The notes under the pieces were generated by a model. The model did not search any database. It worked only from the letters and a program-made list of their open reading frames with translations, and had not been told where the DNA came from. From a virus, in the IMG/VR virus record IMGVR_UViG_3300045952_000104, positions 1 through 20,311 of that record: a DNA stretch of 20,311 bases; one strand, given 5' to 3'. The position numbers were made by a program, and so were the translations under genes. The stretch's first letter is position 1. Each line of letters starts with the position of its first letter. Positions 1 through 6,048 of the stretch are shown piece by piece.

Positions 1-1
1 G

Positions 2-103
2 GGAGTCTCAGGAGAGGCCTCCGGAACAATCTCTCCCCAGGTCCGACGCCGTGAGTCGCGATGGGCGACGGCGGCGCGCGACTACACGCGACGGAAGCCG
101 TGA
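2..103 (+). CDS. C-terminus of an upstream gene, possibly small terminase subunit (partial)
   Basis: An open frame enters from the left edge and ends with TGA at 101-103, leaving 33 residues. The visible tail is basic, ending RRRESRWATAARDYTRRKP. Its stop overlaps a GTG codon of the terminase gene as GTGA (100-103), the coupling style used throughout this genome. The small terminase subunit commonly lies just upstream of the large one, so that identity is a positional inference only. The remaining sequence is too short to show a domain. The competing frame on this stretch stops at 52-54. Confidence 0.5.
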   Translation, partial: GVSGEASGTISPQVRRRESRWATAARDYTRRKP

Positions 104-1482
104 CGCTCCCGGCCACGATCGCGCGACCGAAGCGCGGCGTCCAGGTCCCGCGCATCGCTCCCCCGCGTCCCGCGCGGAGCCTGATCCGCGAGTTCCGGAA
201 GGTCGCGGTCGAAGCCGGGATCGTCCTCATGAAGTGGCAGGACACGGCGGCGATCTACCTCACGGCGCGCGGGCCGACGGGCTGGATGTTCCGCGAGATC
301 GCGGTCGTCGTCGCGCGGCAGAACGGGAAGACCGAACTCCTCGTCCCGCGCATCCTCCTAGACCTGAGGGCGGGGAAGCGGGTCATCCACACGGCGCAGA
401 ACCGGACCCTCCCCCGGGAAGTCTTCCTCCGGGTGGCCTCCCTCCTGGACCCCGACGAGGTCCGCTTCATCCGCTACGCGAACGGGCAGGAGATGATCTC
501 GATGAAGAACGGCGGGTCCTACCGGATCGTCGCTCCTCAACGAGGCGCGCGCGGCCTGACCGGGGACACCCTGATCTTCGACGAACTGCGCGAGTTCGAG
601 GACTACGACATCGTCGGCGCAGCGGGTCCGACGCTGACGGCGTCGCCGGACCCTCAGGTCATCTACCTGTCGAACGCGGGGTACGACTCGTCCGTCGTCC
701 TGAACGATCTCCGGCGTCGCGGCGAGACCGGCGGCGACGGGGACCTCTGCTATCTGGAATGGAGCGCGGACCCGGACCGTCCGGCCCAGGACCGGCGCGG
801 GTGGGCGGAGGCGAACCCGGCGCTCGGGACGATCATCTCCTGGGACTTCCTGGAGCATCAGTACCGGACCCGGCCTCCGGCGATCTTCGAGACGGAGCAT
901 CTCTGCCGATGGACCGCGTCCTCGAACCCGACCCTCGTCTCGATCGGGGCCTGGGCCTCGTGTCAGGCGAAGATCACGGAGGACCCGGTCCGGCCCTCGA
1001 TGGCCTTCAACATGGACCCGTCCGGGAAGCGCGCGTCGGCGGCGATGTCCTGGACGATGACCGACGGTCGGGTCGCGCTCGTCGAACTGGAGGAGGCGAC
1101 GGGGGACCCGATCGCGGTCGAACTGCTCGGCGCGCGGCTGAAGGAACTCGCCCGGACGCATCGCGCGCGGCGGATCGCCTTCGCATCCTGGACCGACAAG
1201 GACCTCGCGCGCTATGTCCCCCGGGCCGAGGCGCTCGACGGGAAGGAGTTCGCGAACGCGTCCGAGAACTTCGCGCGGCTCGTGGCTCAGGGTCGGCTCG
1301 CATGGGAGTCGGCGGACCACATCTCCGAGGACCTCGCGTGGACGGCGCGGAAGCCTCACGAGTCGGGCGCATGGCAAGCCGTCCCAGTCAATCAGGAGCG
1401 GGCGGTGACATCGGTCCTCGCGGCGATCCGCGCGGTATGGTTAGCCTCGGCTCCTCGCCCTCCCGTTCCGAGGATAGGTTAG
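100..1482 (+). CDS. terL: Terminase large subunit (DNA-packaging ATPase/nuclease)
   Basis: This is the motor that cuts and pumps phage DNA into the prohead through the portal. A Walker A variant, ARQNGKT, lies near residues 72-78, and a Walker B run, DTLIFDE, near 156-162; both are typical of HK97/P22-like phage terminases. The C-terminal half (about 280-440) should hold the RNase H-like nuclease; candidate acidic residues occur in FNMDPSGK and ASWTDKD, but I cannot assign the triad. The start is uncertain. GTG at 100 overlaps the upstream stop as GTGA and gives 460 residues. ATG at 61 would give 473 residues but has no ribosome binding site and overlaps the upstream gene by 43 bases. Portal follows two bases after the stop, the usual order. 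The product is certain; the start is moderately supported. Confidence 0.93.
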   Translation: MTLPATIARPKRGVQVPRIAPPRPARSLIREFRKVAVEAGIVLMKWQDTAAIYLTARGPTGWMFREIAVVVARQNGKTELLVPRILLDLRAGKRVIHTAQNRTLPREVFLRVASLLDPDEVRFIRYANGQEMISMKNGGSYRIVAPQRGARGLTGDTLIFDELREFEDYDIVGAAGPTLTASPDPQVIYLSNAGYDSSVVLNDLRRRGETGGDGDLCYLEWSADPDRPAQDRRGWAEANPALGTIISWDFLEHQYRTRPPAIFETEHLCRWTASSNPTLVSIGAWASCQAKITEDPVRPSMAFNMDPSGKRASAAMSWTMTDGRVALVELEEATGDPIAVELLGARLKELARTHRARRIAFASWTDKDLARYVPRAEALDGKEFANASENFARLVAQGRLAWESADHISEDLAWTARKPHESGAWQAVPVNQERAVTSVLAAIRAVWLASAPRPPVPRIG

Positions 1483-1484
1483 AG

Positions 1485-2834
1485 ATGGGACTTCTCTCGC
1501 AACTGGCCGAACTCTTCATCCCTCCTCCGGCAGAGGAGCAGATGCGCGTCGTGAACTCCGAGGACTTCATCCTCGCGGACGAAGCGAGCGCGATCGACGA
1601 CAACTACCTGAACTTCGTCGCGATGATCACGGCGCGACGGAACGGCGGGTCGTACCGCGTCCCGTCCGTGGACGAGGCGCTCGGCGTCCCGGCGGTGTGG
1701 GCGGCGACGACGCTCATCGCGAACACGGTCGGCTCGCTCTCGATGGAGGCCTACCGGAGCGGCGTCCTCCTGGAGCCGAAGGAGACGCCGAGGCTGATCC
1801 AGAGGCCGAACCCGTTCACGACTCCGCGCGAGTTCTACCGGGATACGGCCTACTACCTCGCGACGCGCGGGGAGGCGTGGTGGTGGATACCGACCCGGGA
1901 CACGGACGGCTCGGCGCTCGCGCTGTACCCGATCCCTCCCTGGGAGATCAGCGTCGAACCGAACGGGCGGAACCGGCTCCGTCCGACGATCAAGTGGGGG
2001 AGGGAGACCGTCGCGAACGACGACCTCCGGCATCTGACGATGATCCGGGGGAAGGACGGGCGCGGGGTCGGCCCGCTCCAGAAGTGCGGCTCGGCAGTCT
2101 CCGTCACGGTCGAGGCGCAGGACTGGGCGGCGAACTTCTTCTCGGGGAACCTCCCGTCGATCATCGGGACGACGGATCAGGACCTCGACGAGGGCGAACT
2201 GAAACTGCTCGACAAACAATGGGCGGAGAAGGCCGGGAACCTCCCGCGCTGGATGACCCAGGGGATGAAGATCGCGCCGTCGCCGATCTCGCCCGAGACG
2301 GCGCAACTGACGGAGGCGCGGAACCATCAGATCGGGGAAGCGGCTCGGATGTTCTCGATGCCCGGGGCGCTCCTGGAGTTCCAGATGGGCGGGTCCTCGA
2401 TCACCTACCAGAACCAGCAGGACATCTGGTCCGACTTCCAGCGGCGGTGTCTCTCGCCGAACTACCTCGAACCGATCGAGCAGGAGATGACCGACCTCCT
2501 CGTCCGCTCGACGACCGCGCGCTTCAACCTGAAACAACTGCTCCGGGCCGACGCGAAGACGCGCTTCGAGGTCCACAAACTCGCGATCGAGGCGGACATC
2601 TACGACTCGGAGACGGCGGCTCGCGAGGAGGGCTACGCTCCGGGATCGGTGGACTTCGCTCCGGTTCCGTTCGCGGTCCCTCAGGCGGTCCCGGCGCTGA
2701 TCCCGACGATGACCCGCTCGGAGGCTCCGCTCCAGGACCTCCGGTGTCCGAAGTGCGGATGGCTCGCGGGCCGCGTCGCAGGGCGGGCGGAGATCAAGTG
2801 TCGGCGCTGCGGGAAGATCGTCGAGGCGGCATGA
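1485..2834 (+). CDS. Portal protein with C-terminal Com-like zinc ribbon
   Basis: This is the dodecameric ring at the capsid vertex through which DNA enters and to which the connector attaches. The 449-residue protein resembles the HK97-type portal family: an N-terminal VPAVWAATTLIANTVGSL segment, a central WEISV/MIRG region, and MGGSSITYQNQQ followed by LSPNYLEPIEQEMTDLL in the C-terminal half. After a Pro/Val-rich linker (about 390-415) the chain ends in a two-knuckle zinc ribbon with Cys at 421, 424, 439 and 442. Its pattern RCPKCG...EIKCRRCGKI resembles the Mu Com mRNA-binding family. The same frame is open upstream through the terminase gene, but that part is an out-of-frame shadow. The start chosen is ATG 1485, directly after the terminase stop. 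Portal assignment is firm; the Com-like reading is by motif only. Confidence 0.92.
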   Translation: MGLLSQLAELFIPPPAEEQMRVVNSEDFILADEASAIDDNYLNFVAMITARRNGGSYRVPSVDEALGVPAVWAATTLIANTVGSLSMEAYRSGVLLEPKETPRLIQRPNPFTTPREFYRDTAYYLATRGEAWWWIPTRDTDGSALALYPIPPWEISVEPNGRNRLRPTIKWGRETVANDDLRHLTMIRGKDGRGVGPLQKCGSAVSVTVEAQDWAANFFSGNLPSIIGTTDQDLDEGELKLLDKQWAEKAGNLPRWMTQGMKIAPSPISPETAQLTEARNHQIGEAARMFSMPGALLEFQMGGSSITYQNQQDIWSDFQRRCLSPNYLEPIEQEMTDLLVRSTTARFNLKQLLRADAKTRFEVHKLAIEADIYDSETAAREEGYAPGSVDFAPVPFAVPQAVPALIPTMTRSEAPLQDLRCPKCGWLAGRVAGRAEIKCRRCGKIVEAA

Positions 2835-2835
2835 G

Positions 2836-3162
2836 ATGAACAACCTCCTAACGGTCACGGCGGGGGACGATCGGGACCTGGAACTGACCCTCGTCGATGG
2901 GGCCGGATCGCCTCTCGATCTGACCGGGGCGTCCCTCTGGTTCACGGTCGAGGGTCTATTCCAGAAGACGATCGGCGATGGGATCACGGTCTCCGTCCCC
3001 ATCGACGGCGTCGCAGTCATCTCCGTCTCCGCCGCTGACACTTCCGGCGTCTCGGTTCGGACGGCCCGCCGCTACGATGTCCAGGTTCGGACGGCGGCGG
3101 GGAAGACGAAGACTCCAGTCAAGGGGACCTTCGTCATCCTGCCGGATGTGACGGAGGACTAG
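2836..3162 (+). CDS. Small beta-rich virion protein, BppU N-terminal-domain-like
   Basis: This 108-residue protein starts one base after the portal stop. The pattern TVTAGDDRDLELTLVDGAGS, then a DLTGASLWFTV strand, a central GITVSV...ISVSAADT, and a closing RYDVQVRTAAGKTK...GTFVILPD resembles the small beta-sandwich found at the N-terminus of BppU-type baseplate proteins and in short phage structural proteins. No signal peptide or membrane segment is visible. It begins a run of three structural genes between portal and capsid protease. It may decorate the head or form a fibre; the sequence does not decide. Assignment is by pattern recall, so family level only. Confidence 0.55.
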   Translation: MNNLLTVTAGDDRDLELTLVDGAGSPLDLTGASLWFTVEGLFQKTIGDGITVSVPIDGVAVISVSAADTSGVSVRTARRYDVQVRTAAGKTKTPVKGTFVILPDVTED

Positions 3163-3166
3163 GACT

Positions 3167-3592
3167 ATGGCGGCGGGAACATGGACTCTCCCGGACTCGG
3201 CGCGAACGGACCTTCTGAACGGGACCTTCGACATCGACTCCGACTCGTGGAAGATGGCGCTCTTCCTCTCGTCCTCGAACATCGGGGCGGGATCGACGAC
3301 CTACGCGGCGCTCACGAACGAACACGCGAACGCGAACGGCTACACAACCGGCGGGATCGCGATCGCGCTCAACCTGTCGGGGACGACGAGCGTCAAGGTC
3401 GATATAACGACGGACCCGGTGTGGACGGCGTCGGGCGGGTCGATCGTGGCGCGATTCGCGGTCATCTACGAGGTCGGCGGGCGGGTCCTCTGCTACTGCC
3501 TCCTCGACTCGACTCCGGCGGATGTGACGGCGACTGACGGCAACACGCTTACGGTTGCCGCTCATACCTCGGGAGTCCTCACCCTGGCCTAG
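3167..3592 (+). CDS. Putative phage structural protein (141 aa)
   Basis: The frame opens at ATG 3167, four bases after the previous stop. The protein is beta-rich and non-basic with no membrane segment. Features are an N-terminal TWTLPDSARTDLLNGTFDID, a middle YAALTNEHANANGYTTGGIA, and a closing TDGNTLTVAAHTSGVLTL. This layout, with an L(x)G(x)DID start, a GYTTGG centre and a final G-V-L-T-L strand, recurs in small structural proteins of many tailed phages whose exact role is unknown to me. Context between portal and capsid suggests a virion component, perhaps a head decoration. I do not assign a function. Confidence 0.55.
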   Translation: MAAGTWTLPDSARTDLLNGTFDIDSDSWKMALFLSSSNIGAGSTTYAALTNEHANANGYTTGGIAIALNLSGTTSVKVDITTDPVWTASGGSIVARFAVIYEVGGRVLCYCLLDSTPADVTATDGNTLTVAAHTSGVLTLA

Positions 3593-3595
3593 TCG

Positions 3596-5155
3596 ATGGC
3601 GGTCACTCGGACCGGAGGGACTAGCAGCAACCTCTCGTCGGGGACATCGAGTCCGGTCGATGTCGCGTTCACCCTGCCTGGAGGGACGGACTATCTGCTC
3701 GTCTGCTTCAGTCTCGGACTAGCGGGCGGCGCGATCTCCTCCGTCACATGGAAGCCGGACTCCGGCGACGCCTCGAAGAACCAGTCGCTATCCCTCCTCG
3801 CCCGGAAGGACGGGACCGGGGATGTCGAGATGTGGGGACTCAAGAACCCGACCGCGACCGTGACTGGGAGCGTCGTGACTCATGCCCACACGGGCGGCGC
3901 GAAGCGCGTCATGGGGATTCACGCGCTCGGAGGCGTCCTGAGCGCGGGGACTCCCGCGAGTACCACATGGAACACGACCTCCGGGAGCGTCGCTCCAGCG
4001 AGCGAGTCCGGCGCGCTCGTCTTCGATGTCCTCTACGGGCAGAACAGTACCGGGACCTACACGGGCGGCTCGACTGAGCGGTGGGATACGAACACGACCG
4101 GAGGCCTGAACAACCTCCGGGGATGCGGGCAACAGGCGACGGGAGCCTCGCCTACGGTGACGATGTCCTGGACGACCCCATCGACGAACTGTACGCAACT
4201 GGCGATCTCGTTCAATCCGTCGAACCCTCAACTCGTCACCCCGCCGACGGCGTCCCTCGTCACGACGAAGTTCGCGCCGCAAGTCAACCTCGGGATCATC
4301 CCTCCGACCCGGAGTCTGACGGCGACGGCGTTCGCGCCGACGGTGACGGCGAGCGACCACAAGCGGGCGACTCCCCCGACGGCGGCGCTGACGCTGACGA
4401 CCTTCGCGCCGACCGTGACGGCGACGGCGAACGCTCCGTATGTCCCGGGGACTGCGTCCCTGACGCTGACGGCCTTCGCGCCGACCGTCTCGACGCCGGT
4501 CCTCCTGACGCCGACGACGGCGAGCCTGACCCTGACGATCTTCGCGCCGACCGTCTCGACCCCGCAGACGGTCGTCCCTGGGACGGCGTCCCTGACCCTG
4601 ACCGGCTTCGCTCCGTCTGCGTCGATCGGCGAGATCGTCACGCCGGGGACGGCGTCCCTGACCCTGACGGCCTTCGAGCCGACGGTCCTCACCCCGACGA
4701 CGGTCGTCCCTGGAACGGCGTCCCTCACTCTGACGGGCTTCGAGCCGTCCGTCCTGACTCCGGTCCTCGTCGTCCCTGGAACGGCCTCTCCGCTCGTTCT
4801 GACGGGCTTCGAGCCGACGGTCTCCATCATGAACCTCGTCGTCCCGGGGACGGCGTCTCTCGTCCTGACCGGCTTCGAGCCGACCGTCCTCACCCCGCAG
4901 ACGGTCACGCCGGGGACGGCGGCGCTCGTCCTCGCGGCGGAGGCTCCGTTCGTCCTCGTCCAGGGACCGGGCGTCTTCGGCTCGTTCCGGCCCTACGCTC
5001 CGGTCCAGGGGTCGATCGCGGAGGGCGGCGACGGAACCGGCGGGACCGTCGCTCCGGCGGAGCGGTCGTCGGGGTCCATCGCTCCGGTCGAGCGGATCGG
5101 CTCGACCCTGGAGCCGGAGCCGACCGGGATCATCCGAGGCGAGATCGAGGGCTGA
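3596..5155 (+). CDS. Repeat-bearing virion protein, possible head fibre or adhesin
   Basis: This 519-residue protein starts three bases after the previous stop. Residues 1 to about 205 form a beta-rich globular part containing TDYLLVCFSLG, VTWKPDSGDASKNQSLSLLA and TVTMSWTTPSTNCTQLAISF, reminiscent of phage lectin-like or fibre-base domains. Residues about 215-460 are roughly eleven tandem repeats of mostly 22 residues with core PGTASLTLTxFxPTV. The last 60 residues hold a second, shorter repeat pattern around GSIAPVER. Gly/Thr/Pro/Val-rich repeats of this kind are typical of surface-exposed rods. Its position between portal and capsid, away from the other fibre genes, is unusual and favours a head-attached appendage. 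Which surface it occupies is inference. Confidence 0.6.
   Translation: MAVTRTGGTSSNLSSGTSSPVDVAFTLPGGTDYLLVCFSLGLAGGAISSVTWKPDSGDASKNQSLSLLARKDGTGDVEMWGLKNPTATVTGSVVTHAHTGGAKRVMGIHALGGVLSAGTPASTTWNTTSGSVAPASESGALVFDVLYGQNSTGTYTGGSTERWDTNTTGGLNNLRGCGQQATGASPTVTMSWTTPSTNCTQLAISFNPSNPQLVTPPTASLVTTKFAPQVNLGIIPPTRSLTATAFAPTVTASDHKRATPPTAALTLTTFAPTVTATANAPYVPGTASLTLTAFAPTVSTPVLLTPTTASLTLTIFAPTVSTPQTVVPGTASLTLTGFAPSASIGEIVTPGTASLTLTAFEPTVLTPTTVVPGTASLTLTGFEPSVLTPVLVVPGTASPLVLTGFEPTVSIMNLVVPGTASLVLTGFEPTVLTPQTVTPGTAALVLAAEAPFVLVQGPGVFGSFRPYAPVQGSIAEGGDGTGGTVAPAERSSGSIAPVERIGSTLEPEPTGIIRGEIEG
4238..4966 (+). repeat. About eleven tandem 66-base repeats inside the 3596 gene
   Basis: The encoded unit is about 22 residues, for example VPGTASLTLTGFEPTVLTP. 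The first three copies are most diverged and slightly longer, copies four to ten are closest, and the last is degenerate. Identity is higher at protein than DNA level, and copies differ at many third positions, so the array looks old rather than freshly expanded. Boundaries are approximate. Confidence 0.85.
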
Positions 5156-5159
5156 AGAA

Positions 5160-5179
5160 GTGGTGCGTCCGCGCACCAC
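5160..5179 (+). terminator. Perfect hairpin after the repeat-protein gene, possible weak terminator
   Basis: GTGGTGCG (5160-5167) and CGCACCAC (5172-5179) form an 8-bp GC-rich stem with a TCCG loop, four bases after the stop at 5155. There is no T-run, so it is not a classical intrinsic terminator; it could be a pause site, a 3'-end stabiliser or a boundary before the promoter at 5196. Confidence 0.5.
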
Positions 5180-5195
5180 CGAGCGAGAGACCGAT

Positions 5196-5224
5196 TTGAC
5201 GGACTACACGGGGTCGTGTATCAT
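5196..5224 (+). promoter_or_regulatory. Strong vegetative-type promoter P1 upstream of capsid genes
   Basis: TTGACG at 5196-5201 and TATCAT at 5219-5224 are separated by exactly 17 bases, close to the housekeeping sigma consensus. Transcription should begin near 5231. It lies in a 122-base gap, after a hairpin and before the small gene at 5278. TTGAC appears in only two intergenic places in the window, and both have a TA-CAT box at the correct spacing. Confidence 0.75.
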
Positions 5225-5232
5225 CCACTAGA

Positions 5233-5253
5233 CGGACCGGAGAAGCCGGTCCG
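5233..5253 (+). promoter_or_regulatory. 5'-leader hairpin directly downstream of P1
   Basis: CGGACCGG (5233-5240) and CCGGTCCG (5246-5253) form a perfect 8-bp stem with an AGAAG loop. It begins about two bases after the predicted start site and ends before the GGAAGGA ribosome binding site at 5261-5267. A stem at the extreme 5' end could protect the transcript from degradation; a protein-binding operator is an alternative. Confidence 0.55.
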
Positions 5254-5277
5254 CGCAGACGGAAGGAAGCGCCGACT

Positions 5278-5478
5278 ATGACACGGGACATCCGTCCCCC
5301 AGGAACGATCACGCTCGACGACCTGAAGTCGCTCGTCGATCCCCCGCAGAAGGGGACGAGGGCGACGGATCAGGAAGTCCACGAGGCCGCAGTCAAGGCC
5401 CTCGACGGTATGCGCGGGATGTCTCTCGCGACGAAGCGTCGGGTCGTCCGACGCGCGCTGAAGATTCTCTCGGCGTGA
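5278..5478 (+). CDS. Small hypothetical protein (66 aa)
   Basis: The start ATG 5278 follows a good ribosome binding site (AAGGAAG). The protein has a Pro-containing N-terminal stretch, [13 protein letters not shown]-like, then a helical, basic C-terminal half ending in [13 protein letters not shown]. No cysteines, membrane segment or recognisable domain are present. It is the first gene after promoter P1 and its stop overlaps the next start as GTGA (5475-5478), so it is translated with the metallopeptidase-like gene. The helix-rich basic end could bind nucleic acid or a partner protein, but I do not recognise it. Confidence 0.6.
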   Translation: MTRDIRPPGTITLDDLKSLVDPPQKGTRATDQEVHEAAVKALDGMRGMSLATKRRVVRRALKILSA

Positions 5479-5813
5479 AGGTCGTCGAGTACGGCGTCCA
5501 GGAGGTCCCTCGCGGGCTTCCTGGACTCCGGGGCATCTTCGTAGGCGGCTGCGTGGATCGCGGCGTCGGGAGTTCGTTCCGGGCGCGGGGACACGCGCAC
5601 AACCGGCGCGGCGACTCGAACCTGGGATGGGTCTGTATCCGCTCCTCGAAGCGGGTCTTCACGGCGCGCGGGTGGCCGACGCGTCTCCTCTGGCACGAGT
5701 ACGCGCACATCCTCACGCCGGGACACGGCCACGACGACAAGTGGAGGGAGGCGATGCGCTTCCTCCGGCAGCCGATCCCGGCCCGCTACCAGAAGCGGCG
5801 GACGGCGATGTAG
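5475..5813 (+). CDS. Small HEXXH zinc metallopeptidase-like protein
   Basis: This 112-residue protein starts at GTG 5475, overlapping the previous stop. Residues 74-78 are HEYAH, a zinc-protease HEXXH helix, followed eight residues later by H86 in a GHDDKW motif. The HEXXH...GHDxxW arrangement matches minimal SprT-like/WLM-like peptidases, with H74, H78 and H86 as zinc ligands and E75 as catalytic base. The N-terminal half is basic and lacks a signal peptide. It sits between P1 and the prohead protease-capsid gene, so roles in virion maturation or in cleaving a host protein are possible. Length is near the minimum for this fold. Catalytic motif confidence is high; function is unknown. Confidence 0.7.
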   Translation: MKVVEYGVQEVPRGLPGLRGIFVGGCVDRGVGSSFRARGHAHNRRGDSNLGWVCIRSSKRVFTARGWPTRLLWHEYAHILTPGHGHDDKWREAMRFLRQPIPARYQKRRTAM

Positions 5814-6048
5814 GATCGGAGACGGGCCGGGACGAGCCGTCGGCGCTGCGCGATGCGGCGGTGGGTCCGAACCCTCGGGACCGATCCGTCCCTCGGGACT
5901 GATCGGGAGGCCATGACTCCCGGCCCTAGACACGCGCCGACCTGATCGGCTACTCTCGCGGCGAACTGAAGTATCGACCGACGCAGGACCTCAGAGTCCG
6001 TCGGGCAACGGAAGGCCTCCGAGCCTACGCGCTAGGAGGTCTTTCTCT
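5814..6048 (+). other. 235-base non-coding gap before the capsid gene
   Basis: I see no convincing gene here. It holds two copies of CCCTCGGGAC (5872-5881 and 5890-5899), 18 bases apart. A GGGAG/CTCCC-type stem follows at about 5904-5922, with a seven-base loop and no T-run. The gap ends in the ribosome-binding-site hairpin at 6013-6042. No TTGAC-type promoter was found. It most likely acts as leader or intercistronic regulatory RNA for the capsid gene. Confidence 0.5.
6013..6042 (+). promoter_or_regulatory. Hairpin that masks the capsid-gene ribosome binding site
   Basis: AGGCCTCC (6013-6020) can pair over 8 bp, with one G-U pair, with GGAGGTCT (6035-6042) across a 14-base loop. The 3' arm contains the near-perfect Shine-Dalgarno AGGAGGT (6034-6040), which is eight bases from ATG 6049. 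Initiation of the capsid fusion could therefore be gated by RNA folding. Confidence 0.5.

Noticed and set aside
358-1377. Long open frames on the minus strand, here and opposite most genes (for example 3788-5179 and 11792-12844)
   Set aside because: They are Arg/Asp/Gly-rich, lack ribosome binding sites and recognisable domains, and mirror the GC-rich third positions of plus-strand genes.
51-1484. A long open frame upstream of and continuous with the portal gene, giving a 927-residue fusion
   Set aside because: It runs out of frame through the terminase gene and encodes Arg/Gly/Pro-rich low-complexity sequence. The real portal begins at ATG 1485 and terminase motifs are in the other frame.
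4238-4966. Tandem repeats read as a CRISPR or satellite array
   Set aside because: The periodicity is a protein repeat in frame, with no conserved palindromic repeat or unique spacers.
5860-5885. GGGTCCGAACCC as a possible tRNA T-arm
   Set aside because: The second loop base is C instead of T and no acceptor or anticodon arms can be drawn around it.
5853-5945. A 30-codon frame in the gap before the capsid gene
   Set aside because: It has no ribosome binding site, its residues mostly reflect the 10-base direct repeat, and it shows no recognisable composition.
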